Shown: positions 1 to 7,722, numbered from the stretch's first letter. The stretch: 13,670 bases of DNA from an uncultured Eubacteriales bacterium (GCA_900546485.1 URDK01000079.1:1-13670), one strand, 5' to 3'. Numbers and translations: made by a program. The notes: generated by a model from the letters alone, not told the origin.

Positions 1-33
1 AAAGGGGGAACCCCCGGCGAGGGTTCCCCCTTA
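1..33 (-). terminator. possible operon terminator (strongest hairpin of the array)
   Basis: Perfect 12-bp stem, AAGGGGGAACCC with GGGTTCCCCCTT, and a 7-nt loop. Read on the minus strand it ends in CCCCCTTT at the window edge, so any U tract would be just outside. It is the most stable structure downstream of the MacB-like gene and would end the operon if the T run continues. Confidence 0.45.
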
Positions 34-180
34 GACCCCCTCCTGCGCTTCATTAGCACAGGAGAGTTCCGCGCTCTGCGGAGCGCGGGCAGGGGCGCTG
101 CCCCTGCACCCTGCCACCTTTGAAAAGGTGGACGAAACTTTCAGACTTCGCCTTTGTAAAGGCGGGCAAAATTTTCAGGC
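1..180. repeat. six-hairpin intergenic element with diverged tandem module
   Basis: This non-coding stretch after the last gene holds six adjacent inverted repeats: 2-13/21-32 (12 bp), 40-45/59-64 (6 bp), 69-76/81-88 (8 bp), 89-96/100-107 (8 bp), 114-120/125-131 (7 bp) and 149-155/158-164 (7 bp). Two units, ~114-148 and ~149-182, are diverged copies of one module: a short hairpin (CCACCTT...AAGGTGG; CGCCTTT...AAAGGCG) followed by a CGAAACTTTCAGACTT or CAAAATTTTCAGGCTT tail. The second tail contains the TGA stop (177-175) of the MacB-like gene. It resembles dispersed palindromic intergenic elements of Oscillospiraceae-type genomes (inference). A frame reads through part of it on either strand but with no protein-like features. 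Confidence 0.75.
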
Positions 181-1380
181 TTGGGGTGGGTCGCTGGAGT
201 CGTCGTCCTTGACCCACTGTTCCTCGATGCGCTTCTGGCGGCGCTTGAGGGCGATACGCTGTTTTTCGCGGATACGGTCGGAGGTGCGCTCCCAGAACGC
301 CGGGCCGGCCTCCCAGCGCAGATACAGCCAGCCTCGCCTCAGAGCGCGGACTATGTACCACACCAGACAGCCCACCGGCAGCAGCGCCGTCAGGATGATG
401 CATATCATCAGCGCGGCCAGTGTGTCCTCCGTCAGCCTCGCGGCGTTCTCCCAATACGGATACGCCACGCCCGCCGTCTGCATAGAGCGCGTGCCGTACG
501 CGCGCACGACCTTAAGAATGCTCAGCGGGCTGAAACGGCCCGAATTCTGCACCGTCTGTGCGCCCTCAAAGCCCTCCGTCACCACGCCCAGCGTGAAGCC
601 GGAGATGGGCTCCGCGCACACAAGCTCGTAGCAGCTCACGCCGCCGCTTCCGCTCTCCTCGCCCAGCAGCTGCTGGAGCGTGTCGAGATGCATGAACACC
701 TCGCCCGTGGCCGTGTAGGTCTTTTCCGTGGCCTTGTCGTCCTCAATCGCGACTACGCCCGCGACCACGAAGGGCTTGCCGTTTATCACCACCGTCATGC
801 CCGCGAGGTCGTAGCTGCCGAATATCTGCCAGGCCAGCTTCTCGTCGAGCATCACGCGGTCGTGCATCAGGTCGTTCTCGTCCAGGTAGCCGCCGGAGCG
901 CAGCGTCAGCGGATGGAAGGAAAACCAGTCCCCGCCTACGCCGGTGGCGGTCACCGTGGCCTTGCCCTTGTTGCCCTCCACCGTCAGCTCGCCCGTGCCG
1001 CTGTACGCGTCCTGCCACAGCGGGGGCGCGCCCTCCGCCGCCTCAAGCGATACGTCCAACAGCTTCTTGTCTATCGTGGAGCGGAAAGTGTATATCTCCG
1101 ATATGCTCTTTTCCTGCCCCACCGGGAAGAACACCGAGGCCTGCGCATAGCGCTGCTCGACCGTGCCCTGATAGCGCTCCGCCGCCTGCTGCGTCAGCAG
1201 CCTCCCGGCCGTCGACGAGTACACAAAGCACAGCACACAGCACGCCACGGCCAGCGCCGCGCAGACGATGAGCAGCGCTATTTTGCCGCGGCTCAGCTTT
1301 GGCCGCCTCAAATGCACGGAGGGCAGGTTTATCTTGGGCTTTTTTATGCTCTTTTTTTGCTTAAGTCCGCTTATCTTCAT
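175..1380 (-). CDS. two-TM protein with MacB-like periplasmic core domain, no NBD (401 aa)
   Basis: Probable partner of the adjacent adaptor. Lys/Arg-rich cytoplasmic N-terminus (1-32), TM1 ~33-55 (IALLIVCAALAVACCVLCFV), an extracellular region ~56-318, TM2 ~321-346 (LAALMICIILTALLPVGCLV), then a strongly basic cytoplasmic tail with an acidic end. The extracellular part has the MacB_PCD/FtsX pattern: GVGGDWFSFHPLTLRSGGYL, RVMLDEKLAWQIFGSYDLAGMTVVINGKPFVVAGVV. A full MacB or YknZ permease has four TMs (MacB also a fused ATPase); here TM3-4 and any ATPase are absent. The missing TMs are not in the sequence downstream, which is a hairpin array. The start abuts AAGGG and lies 6 nt past the adaptor stop, so coupling is likely. 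Its last codons and TGA fall in the repeat element, so the native C-terminus may have been altered. The family link is moderate, from pattern only. Confidence 0.82.
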   Translation of the reverse strand: MKISGLKQKKSIKKPKINLPSVHLRRPKLSRGKIALLIVCAALAVACCVLCFVYSSTAGRLLTQQAAERYQGTVEQRYAQASVFFPVGQEKSISEIYTFRSTIDKKLLDVSLEAAEGAPPLWQDAYSGTGELTVEGNKGKATVTATGVGGDWFSFHPLTLRSGGYLDENDLMHDRVMLDEKLAWQIFGSYDLAGMTVVINGKPFVVAGVVAIEDDKATEKTYTATGEVFMHLDTLQQLLGEESGSGGVSCYELVCAEPISGFTLGVVTEGFEGAQTVQNSGRFSPLSILKVVRAYGTRSMQTAGVAYPYWENAARLTEDTLAALMICIILTALLPVGCLVWYIVRALRRGWLYLRWEAGPAFWERTSDRIREKQRIALKRRQKRIEEQWVKDDDSSDPPQA

Positions 1381-1386
1381 CCCTTA

Positions 1387-3237
1387 TCAGTCCGGAAGGC
1401 GAACCAGCATGCCGTCCTCGACGGGCTTCGTCGCCGTAGTTAGCACCATGTCGTAGGCCGAGAGGCCGCCGGACACCGCCGTGTTCACGTCGTCCTTCGC
1501 AAGCTCCGTCACATCCACGCGGGTCGCGACAAAGCGGTTGCCCAGCGGGCTGCTCTTGGCCACGATGACCAGCACGAAGCTGCCGTTGGCGTCCGAGCGT
1601 ATGGCGCTGTTGGGAACTATGGTTTCGTAATTCTGGCTGCGCTGGCCTATCGAAATGGAGACCTGCGTGCCGCTCTCAATGTCGCTGCCGGTCACGTCGA
1701 ACACCAGCTGCTTGCCGCCCTGCGGGTTCTCCGTGTCGTTACGGATGCCCACCAGCTTGCCCTGCATGTCCGAGCCGCCCCAGTAGCCGGTCTTTATCTC
1801 CGCTGTGTCGCCTATCGTGACCTTCTGGGCCTGCTCGTTCGTGACGCCCATGGACACGGTGTAGCCGCGGTCCGGGACCTCGATGGTCATTACGGCGTTG
1901 GCCGGGTCAGTGTTGTTGCCCGCCGTGACGTTGATGTCCTTGACCACGCCGTTGACCTCGGACACTATCTGCCCGCCGGTCACGTTGCCGTTTTCATCCT
2001 TCTGCCCGCCGCTGAGCTCTGCGATCTGGTCCTTGAGGTCCTGTATCTGCTTCGCCATGCGGGAGAGCTCCAGGTTGTCCAGCTTGGAGGTCTTGATGAG
2101 GCCCTCGAGCGTGGTCTCGCAGCTCACGACCTCGTCCTTCGCCGCGTCGTAGGTGCTCTTCTTCTCCACCAGCGCGTCGTACTCGGCCTTCATGTCCTCC
2201 ATGTAGCGCTGGGCCTCTTTGACCTTCTTGTTCAGCTCCGCGTTCTGCGGCTGCGCCTGCTCGAGCGCCTTGTCATAGGCGTCCAGAGCCTTGGTGTAGG
2301 CTATCTCAGCGTCGTTCACGGCCTTGTAGCCCTCAGATATAGCGGCAAGGTCAGTGCTCGGGAGGTTCTTGTAGGAGTTCCAGTTCATATAGCTGCTCGC
2401 CGCGCCGTCTATGCCGAGGTTGGCCTGCTCGCGGGCGAGGGAGGTGTTCTGCTGGCCTTCGCCGAAGTAATACTCTACGGAGATCTCCTTCTTCTCGCCG
2501 AAGGCCGCGGCAATGGCGTCCTTGAGCGCGTCCTCGTCATAGCGGCCGTTCGTGCTGGTATCGGCCAGCTGCTGGATAAATGCGTTCTCGTATTCGTACC
2601 GCGCCTTGGCGGTGTCGCGCGCGAGCTTGGCCTCGTTGACAGCGGTCTTTAGGGAGTCGAGAGAATCCTCGCCGCTGCCCTCGACGTATCCGCCGGCCTC
2701 CTCGAGGAGGTCGGAGAGACGCTGATGCTCGTCCTCGGCTGCCTCGTAGCGCAGCTTTGCCGCCTCGACCTCTTCGGACGTGCAGACGTTGGCGTCGCGC
2801 TTGGCGATGGCCTCCTGCAGCTTCTCCTGAGCACGGGTGACTTCGCTGCTGCCGCCGCCCATGTTGATGAGCTTCTGCTGGTAGGAGTACTGCGCGTCGT
2901 CCAGCTGGGTCTGGAGGTCCTTGAGCTCACTGCCCTCGCCCGCAGCCAGTATGACCAGCACGTCGCCTACCTTGACTTCCTGCCCGCGGCTCACGAGCAC
3001 AGACTGCACCTTGCGCGAGGTGTCCGTCTTGACCTCATAGGTCTCCTTTGCGCTTATGGAGCCGCTGCCGCGTATCTGCGTCGTGATGGCGCCGGACTGC
3101 ACGTACTGCACCGCCGCCTCGGGCAGAGAGGCATTCATTATCGTGTTGGAGAAAAAAGTCAGAACGAGCATGACCGCCAAAAATATGATGGCGACGTTCT
3201 TGACCCAGCCCCTGTTTTTGACTTTCTGCTCAGTCAT
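1387..3237 (-). CDS. HlyD/MacA-like membrane-fusion adaptor with long coiled coil (616 aa)
   Basis: Membrane-anchored adaptor of the HlyD/MacA (YknX-like in Gram-positives) group. One N-terminal TM (VKNVAIIFLAVMLVLTFF, ~12-30). First half of the barrel-sandwich hybrid at ~58-97 (GSISAKETYEVKT, VSRGQEVKVGDVLVIL). A very long charged helical region at ~104-409, broken near 225-300 by a less helical, Gly/Asn/Tyr-containing insert. Second barrel-sandwich half at ~423-453 (GQIVSEVNGVVKDINVTAG). Beta-barrel and membrane-proximal domains from ~458 to 616 (VGIRNDTENPQGGKQ, VPNSAIRSD). MacA-type proteins are often ~370-400 aa; the excess is the hairpin. In this family the adaptor docks on an ABC permease/MacB-type protein. 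Here the immediate downstream gene encodes a MacB-like ectodomain, 6 nt away, while upstream are importer permeases. Start at 3237 is supported by GGAGGAAA. Confidence 0.9.
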   Translation of the reverse strand: MTEQKVKNRGWVKNVAIIFLAVMLVLTFFSNTIMNASLPEAAVQYVQSGAITTQIRGSGSISAKETYEVKTDTSRKVQSVLVSRGQEVKVGDVLVILAAGEGSELKDLQTQLDDAQYSYQQKLINMGGGSSEVTRAQEKLQEAIAKRDANVCTSEEVEAAKLRYEAAEDEHQRLSDLLEEAGGYVEGSGEDSLDSLKTAVNEAKLARDTAKARYEYENAFIQQLADTSTNGRYDEDALKDAIAAAFGEKKEISVEYYFGEGQQNTSLAREQANLGIDGAASSYMNWNSYKNLPSTDLAAISEGYKAVNDAEIAYTKALDAYDKALEQAQPQNAELNKKVKEAQRYMEDMKAEYDALVEKKSTYDAAKDEVVSCETTLEGLIKTSKLDNLELSRMAKQIQDLKDQIAELSGGQKDENGNVTGGQIVSEVNGVVKDINVTAGNNTDPANAVMTIEVPDRGYTVSMGVTNEQAQKVTIGDTAEIKTGYWGGSDMQGKLVGIRNDTENPQGGKQLVFDVTGSDIESGTQVSISIGQRSQNYETIVPNSAIRSDANGSFVLVIVAKSSPLGNRFVATRVDVTELAKDDVNTAVSGGLSAYDMVLTTATKPVEDGMLVRLPD

Positions 3238-3276
3238 CTTGCAATTTCCTCCGTCTTCTTATGTAGCTTCATCGGC

Positions 3277-4164
3277 TCAGCCCTTTACCGAGCCCTGGGT
3301 GGCGATGCCTTCGACCAGATATTCCTCGCCGTGCAGGAACAGCAGCAGCGTCGGCACCATGTATATCGTTGCGATGGCGAAGGCCAGACCGACCTCGCCG
3401 GTGTTTATCGTGGACAGGTACACCGAAAGCGGCTGCTTCTCCGCGTCCGGCAGCAGCACGATGGGCTGCTCGACCATGTTCCAGTAGTCGATGAACACGA
3501 GTATTGCGATGGAGTAGAGCGCCGCGCGGCACTGGGGCATGCAGACCTTGGAGAAGACCTGCCACTCCCCCGCCCCGTCTATCTTCGCCGCCTCGATGAG
3601 CGAGTAGGGTATGCGGCGCATGAATTTGGTGAGCAGGAACACCGAAAACGGCGCGAAGGCGCCCGGCAGTATGATGGCCCAGCGGGTGTTTAGGATGTGC
3701 AGCCACTGGGAGACCAGGTAGTTAGGCACCAGCGTGACCTGATAGGGCATCAGCATGAGGATGACGTAGAAGAAGAATATCGCCGCCCTCACCTTGCCGC
3801 GCCAGCGGGTGAAGCCGTAGGCCGCTATCGAGGCTATTGCCACCTGGAACACCACGATGGGCACGACCAGGATGACCGAGTTCCAGAACTTCAAAAGGTA
3901 GTCCGGGCTCTTCAGGAGCACGGTTATGTACTGCTCGAGCGAGACCTTGTCCGGGATGAACTTGAGGTTCACCTTTTCGGAGACGTAGGTCTTGCCGCCG
4001 GTGGAGGCGGCGTTCTGGAAGATGACGCCGTAGTTTGCACTTATCTCCGTCTGCGTCATGAAGGAGTTCGAGATGGTCAGCAGCGTGGGCAGCAGGAAGA
4101 TGATGGCCAGCACCGCGCAGATGACGAAGATGACGCCGCGGGAGAAGTATTTCTTTTTTTTCAT
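3277..4164 (-). CDS. carbohydrate ABC transporter permease, MalG/UgpE type
   Basis: Second transmembrane subunit of the importer, 295 aa. TM1 is at ~9-32 (VIFVICAVLAIIFLLPTLLT), followed by an unusually long external segment to ~85, then TM segments around 96-118, 126-147, 163-181, 214-232 and 258-277. The canonical EAA loop is at ~184-210 (IPYSLIEAAKIDGAGEWQVFSKVCMP). The C-terminus VEGIATQGSVKG matches the usual VxGLTAGAVKG ending of this family. The ATG overlaps the upstream permease's TGA by 4 nt, and GGAGGG directly abuts the ATG, so initiation probably depends on coupling. It pairs with the MalF-type permease; the substrate cannot be read from the sequence. A 39-nt gap with GGAGGAAA leads into the adaptor gene. 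Confidence 0.96.
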   Translation of the reverse strand: MKKKKYFSRGVIFVICAVLAIIFLLPTLLTISNSFMTQTEISANYGVIFQNAASTGGKTYVSEKVNLKFIPDKVSLEQYITVLLKSPDYLLKFWNSVILVVPIVVFQVAIASIAAYGFTRWRGKVRAAIFFFYVILMLMPYQVTLVPNYLVSQWLHILNTRWAIILPGAFAPFSVFLLTKFMRRIPYSLIEAAKIDGAGEWQVFSKVCMPQCRAALYSIAILVFIDYWNMVEQPIVLLPDAEKQPLSVYLSTINTGEVGLAFAIATIYMVPTLLLFLHGEEYLVEGIATQGSVKG

Positions 4165-5072
4165 CCCTCCACGTCCTTTCCGAACCAGTCCTCCACCTTG
4201 AACAGGACGGCGATGATGACGACCATGGCAATGGCCATGACCACCGCAGCGGAGGACATCTTCTGAAAGTCGAGGGAGTTGAAGGTGTTGTTCATAAAGT
4301 GCTGAAGCATGTACAGGCTGCTCACCGGGTAGCCGCCCGTCATCAGATACACCTCGCGGAAGACTTTGAAGGAGTTGATGAGCGAGAGTATCGTGACGAA
4401 AAGCACCGTCGGCGAGAGGTAGCGGAGCTTGATTGCAAAGAACTTGTAGGTCTCGCTCGCGCCCTCGACGTCCGCGACCTCGAGCAGCTCCTTCGGTATG
4501 TTCGCCAGCGCGGACATGAAGAGTATCATGTTGTAGCCGAGGTTCTTCCAGAGGAAGAGCGTCAATATGACTATCTGGCCGTACTCGGACTTTATCCAGT
4601 CGATCTTATCTATGCCGAACAGGGCTGTGAACTCGTTAATAACGCCGTTGTTGCTGAAAAGCACCTGCCAGATGAGCACCACCGAGGCCACGGGGACCAT
4701 CATGGGGCTCAGGAAAAAGGTGCGGAACTGGCTCTTGAGCGGTATCCTCGCCTCCAGCAGCATCGCCAGGCCCAGTGAGAGTATCACCGCCAGCGGCACC
4801 GCCAGGGCTGAGAAGGTGGCCGTGTTCTTCGCCGCGTCCCTGAAGGCCGAGTTCTTGAAAAGCGCGATGAAGTTGTCCAGGAACACAAACTCGGGATTTA
4901 TCGAGTTGCGTATCAAGGAGTAATACACCACAACGCAGAAGGGCAGGACGAAGAAGATGAGCACCCCGATCACGCTCGGGCCGATGAAACAGAGGCTTAA
5001 CGCCGTATCCTTGAGCCTTCTGCTCCTGCGCTCTGCTGTGAGCCGCTCGCGCCCGCGTGCCAAGGCTTTCAT
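4161..5072 (-). CDS. carbohydrate ABC transporter permease, MalF/UgpA type
   Basis: Integral membrane subunit of a carbohydrate-uptake-1 (CUT1)-type importer, 303 aa, the usual family length. It begins with a basic stretch (MKALARGRERL...RRSRRL), then TM1 (LSLCFIGPSVIGVLIFFVLPF, ~26-50), the PxxxxxxxxxxYSL region and further TM segments around 84-107, 118-140, 166-188, 220-240 and 275-292. The cytoplasmic EAA loop that contacts the ATPase is at ~189-215: LANIPKELLEVADVEGASETYKFFAIKLRYLSP. It deviates from the usual EAA.iDGA..WQ.F..I.lP in several places (EVADVEGA; RYLSP for LP), while its partner is canonical. The start at 5072 follows GGGAGGG and overlaps an out-of-frame ATG at 5082. It shares an ATGA overlap with the next gene, indicating translational coupling. 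No ATPase gene is nearby. Confidence 0.95.
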   Translation of the reverse strand: MKALARGRERLTAERRSRRLKDTALSLCFIGPSVIGVLIFFVLPFCVVVYYSLIRNSINPEFVFLDNFIALFKNSAFRDAAKNTATFSALAVPLAVILSLGLAMLLEARIPLKSQFRTFFLSPMMVPVASVVLIWQVLFSNNGVINEFTALFGIDKIDWIKSEYGQIVILTLFLWKNLGYNMILFMSALANIPKELLEVADVEGASETYKFFAIKLRYLSPTVLFVTILSLINSFKVFREVYLMTGGYPVSSLYMLQHFMNNTFNSLDFQKMSSAAVVMAIAMVVIIAVLFKVEDWFGKDVEG

Positions 5073-5117
5073 TCTTCTTCATCCCTCCCGGAACTTTGTG
5101 GTCTGCTGTCTTTCTGT

Positions 5118-5146
5118 ATTATACTACTTAGAACAGCAAAGCTCAA
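5118..5146 (-). promoter_or_regulatory. sigma-A promoter for permease-adaptor genes
   Basis: TTGAGC at 5146-5141, 17-nt spacer, then a perfect TATAAT at 5123-5118 on the minus strand. Predicted start near 5111, ~39 nt before the ATG at 5072. It sits in the only clearly AT-rich stretch of the window. It makes the permease/adaptor/MacB-like genes separately expressible from the lipoprotein genes upstream, although read-through is possible because no terminator intervenes. Confidence 0.75.
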
Positions 5147-5179
5147 CCTTAAATATCACAATTTGTACGGTTTATTTCG

Positions 5180-5211
5180 ACAAAATACACACTATCTTGT
5201 ATCCATTTTGT
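5180..5211. promoter_or_regulatory. imperfect 32-bp palindrome upstream of permease promoter
   Basis: The arms ACAAAAT and ATTTTGT are perfect over 7 bp at the outer ends, and several inner positions (A..AC.A and mirror) also pair. It lies 34 bp upstream of the -35 box in the AT-rich island between the 830-aa gene and the permeases, a position suited to an activator or catabolite-type regulator. It is too AT-rich and lacks a following T tract, so it is not a convincing terminator. Confidence 0.35.
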
Positions 5212-5221
5212 TTCTTTAGTG

Positions 5222-7714
5222 TCATCTTTGCTCATTCACATAGATGGACACGCGGTTCTGGATGGTGGCCGCAACGTCCTGGGCGCTCTTCTCGCCGGAG
5301 AAGTAGTAGGCCACTTCCTCGTTGATTATGTCGTTTATCTGGCTGGAGTTGTAGTCGGCGACCATGGTGGTGTTCTCGATGAGCTCCATGATGGTGTCGG
5401 CATTCTCCTGGGTGAACTTTATCTCCTTCTCCTCGCCGGTGCTCTCGTCATAGGTGTAGTAGCTCTGGCCGACCATGTTCTTGATGTTCTCGTCGAAGAG
5501 CTCGCGGTTGGTGACGAAGCCGTAGCCGTAGTTCTCTTGGTAGTCACGGGTCAGCAGGGTGCGCACGAAGCTCCAGGCGGCGTCCTTGTCGGCGCAGGTG
5601 GAGGAGATGGCAAGGCCGGTGCCGTTGGAGTAGAACACGGCGCCGCTGCCCGGCACGCCGGGGTAGCCCTTGAGAGTCATCTCGCCGTTGAACATCTCGG
5701 AGTAGTAGGTGTAGGAGTAGGGGTCGGACAGGCTGAGCATGACCAGCAGCTGGCGGCCTTCCTTGATACGGGTGCTGTCGTTGTCCTCGGGGGTCCACTC
5801 GTGGTTCTCCCAGTCAAAGGTCTCGGGGAAGCGGTTGGCAAACTCCATGAGGGAGATGAACTCCTCGGAGTCGAAGCTGCACTCGCCCGTGTTCCAGTCC
5901 ACGAAGTTGGAGAGGTTCATCGTGCAGATGCTGGAGAACGCGTCGTTCCTGGTGGTGCCGAGGCTGAAGAGCTCGCAGCCCTCGGGCATCTGGTCAAGCG
6001 CGGCGAACATGTCGTCATAGGTCCAGCCGGGCTCGGTGCCAATGATGGAGGACGGGCCGGCTATGGTGCGCACGGCAAAGCCGCTGGTGACCTCGTAGAG
6101 CTTGCCCTCCTGGCTGACGGCGTTGAAGAAGGGCTCGACCACGCCCGCACGGCCGCCTATCTCCTCGTCCGCCTCTATGTAGGGCCAGAGGTCCTCGAAA
6201 AGGCCCTTCGCGCCGAAGGTGTCCATGGGCAGGCTGTCGGTTATGAGGATGTCGGGCACCGCGCCGGAGCCTATCTCGGTGATGAGCTTGGTCAGGCCCG
6301 CGGTGTAGTCGTCGTCGGTGTTGAACTCGGAGTAGTCGCGAACCTCGATGCGGTAGTCGCTGCTCTTGCGGTTGAAGTCGAGCACCATGTTCTTGACGTC
6401 GTAGTTAAGGTAGACGCAGGCAAGGGTCAGCGTGGTCTTCTGTGGGACCTGGTCGTAGGGGGTCTTCTTGAGCGTGATGAGGTAGGTCGTCGCGCCCTCG
6501 CCGGTGTTGGAGTACTCGCTGGAGAGGCAGACGATGTCGCCGCTCTCGGTTATGCTGGCAGAGCTGACGTTGCTGGAGTTGACGTCGCAGTTTATCCAGG
6601 TCACCAGCTTCTCCTCGGTATCGGTGGCCATGGTGTAGCCGTAGAAGCTCTCGCCCTTGTTGTAGCAGAGGTCATAGCCGCCGCCGGAGGGGGCGGCGCT
6701 GTAGGCGTCGGTGGGCAGGCTGGCGATGGACTCGCCGAGCTTCATACCCGTCATGTCCACAGGGCAGAGGTCGAAGGAGCTGTAATCTTCGGAATAGACC
6801 AGGGCGGCCACGCTGCCGTCGGCGAGAGCGATGATGTTGCCCACGCCGGTCTGCTCGGTGCTGAGGTCTATGCTGCCGGTCACGTTGCCCTGGGCGTCGA
6901 GGATGGTAAGGGCGTTGCCGCCGGTCATAAGCACGGTGTTGCCCTGTCCATCGACGGCAAAGGCGGAGACATAGAAGTAGTCGCTGTCCTCAGTGAGGCT
7001 GGAGAGGTCGATGCAGAGCTTCTCGTTACCGGCTGCGTCGAAGACGCGCAGGTTGTATTTCTGGACGGAGGTGTACTCCACCTGCTCATCTCCGCCGGGC
7101 ATGGGTTCGGGCACGGCCACGGCCACGTCGGAGCTGGTGGCCGCAAGCGGGGTAACGCCCGCGTCGACGCTGCCCTCCGCGGTGTCGGTACCGCTCTCAT
7201 CGCCGCTGCCGTCGCCGGCGCTCACGGGGATGGAGTAGTAGACGTTCTCGATGATGGCGAAGCCGCCGTCGGGCGTGGCGCACATGTTGTTTATCCAGAA
7301 GCTGCCGCCCTCGGCCTCAGCGGGCATCTCGGGCTTGACGTAGCCCTCAACATTCTTGAGATCGCTGCCGTCGAGCTTCACGGAAAAGAGCGCGGGCTCG
7401 GTGCGGGTATAGGTGTACTCCTCCATGACGGGGTTGCCCTCCTCGTCGAGGATGGGGTTGCCGTTATCGTCATAGCTGGGTATCTGCTCCACGATGGGCT
7501 CGCCCTCTACTTCGCCCACGAAGTAGATGAGGTCGCCGGAGCGGACGGTGTTGTAGACGTAACCGATGTCGCGGCTCAGCTCAGTATAGGTCGGGACATA
7601 GGCGTATTCGGGCGTCGGGGTATTCGAAGTACCTCCGTCGCCGCCGCAGGCGGAGAGAAGGCCGAATACCATGGCGAGCGCCATGACAAGGCACAGTGCT
7701 TTCTTAGTTTTCAT
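5222..7714 (-). CDS. propeller-like/solute-binding fusion lipoprotein (830 aa)
   Basis: Third paralogue and closest to the permease genes, so probably the main substrate-binding subunit. I start it at 7714 (MKTKKALCLV) rather than the in-frame ATG at 7729, because GGAGG lies 8 nt before 7714 and a normal signal peptide then results (lipobox LSAC, Cys23). Residues ~38-420 are propeller-like, with motifs such as VSAFAVDGQGNTVLMTGG and VGNIIALADGSVAALVY. They are interrupted at ~165-215 by an acidic Gly/Ser/Asp/Ala/Pro-rich linker and carry a small internal duplication (DNGNPI, EEGNPV). Residues ~428-830 look like an extracellular family-1 solute-binding domain: LTLACVYLNYDVKNMVLDFN, RDYSEFN, VPDILI, LFEDLWPYIE, GRQLLVM, AISSTCADKDAAWSFVRTLL and the C-terminal YYFSGEKSAQDVAATIQNR. 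Typical binding proteins are ~400-450 aa; the extra length is the propeller. No hairpin terminator follows it. Confidence 0.92.
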   Translation of the reverse strand: MKTKKALCLVMALAMVFGLLSACGGDGGTSNTPTPEYAYVPTYTELSRDIGYVYNTVRSGDLIYFVGEVEGEPIVEQIPSYDDNGNPILDEEGNPVMEEYTYTRTEPALFSVKLDGSDLKNVEGYVKPEMPAEAEGGSFWINNMCATPDGGFAIIENVYYSIPVSAGDGSGDESGTDTAEGSVDAGVTPLAATSSDVAVAVPEPMPGGDEQVEYTSVQKYNLRVFDAAGNEKLCIDLSSLTEDSDYFYVSAFAVDGQGNTVLMTGGNALTILDAQGNVTGSIDLSTEQTGVGNIIALADGSVAALVYSEDYSSFDLCPVDMTGMKLGESIASLPTDAYSAAPSGGGYDLCYNKGESFYGYTMATDTEEKLVTWINCDVNSSNVSSASITESGDIVCLSSEYSNTGEGATTYLITLKKTPYDQVPQKTTLTLACVYLNYDVKNMVLDFNRKSSDYRIEVRDYSEFNTDDDYTAGLTKLITEIGSGAVPDILITDSLPMDTFGAKGLFEDLWPYIEADEEIGGRAGVVEPFFNAVSQEGKLYEVTSGFAVRTIAGPSSIIGTEPGWTYDDMFAALDQMPEGCELFSLGTTRNDAFSSICTMNLSNFVDWNTGECSFDSEEFISLMEFANRFPETFDWENHEWTPEDNDSTRIKEGRQLLVMLSLSDPYSYTYYSEMFNGEMTLKGYPGVPGSGAVFYSNGTGLAISSTCADKDAAWSFVRTLLTRDYQENYGYGFVTNRELFDENIKNMVGQSYYTYDESTGEEKEIKFTQENADTIMELIENTTMVADYNSSQINDIINEEVAYYFSGEKSAQDVAATIQNRVSIYVNEQR

Positions 7715-7722
7715 CTCGTTGT

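Noticed and set aside
1..180. CRISPR array or insertion sequence at the left edge
   Set aside because: The hairpin units are non-identical, have no spacer regularity, and no transposase or cas gene is present.
181..1443. 420-codon plus-strand frame
   Set aside because: Antisense to the MacB-like gene. Its translation is Arg/His/Gln-rich with no domain-like pattern, while the minus strand shows TMs and a conserved core.
5180..5222. terminator after the 830-aa lipoprotein
   Set aside because: The palindrome there is AT-rich and imperfect with no T tract; it fits an operator better than an intrinsic terminator.
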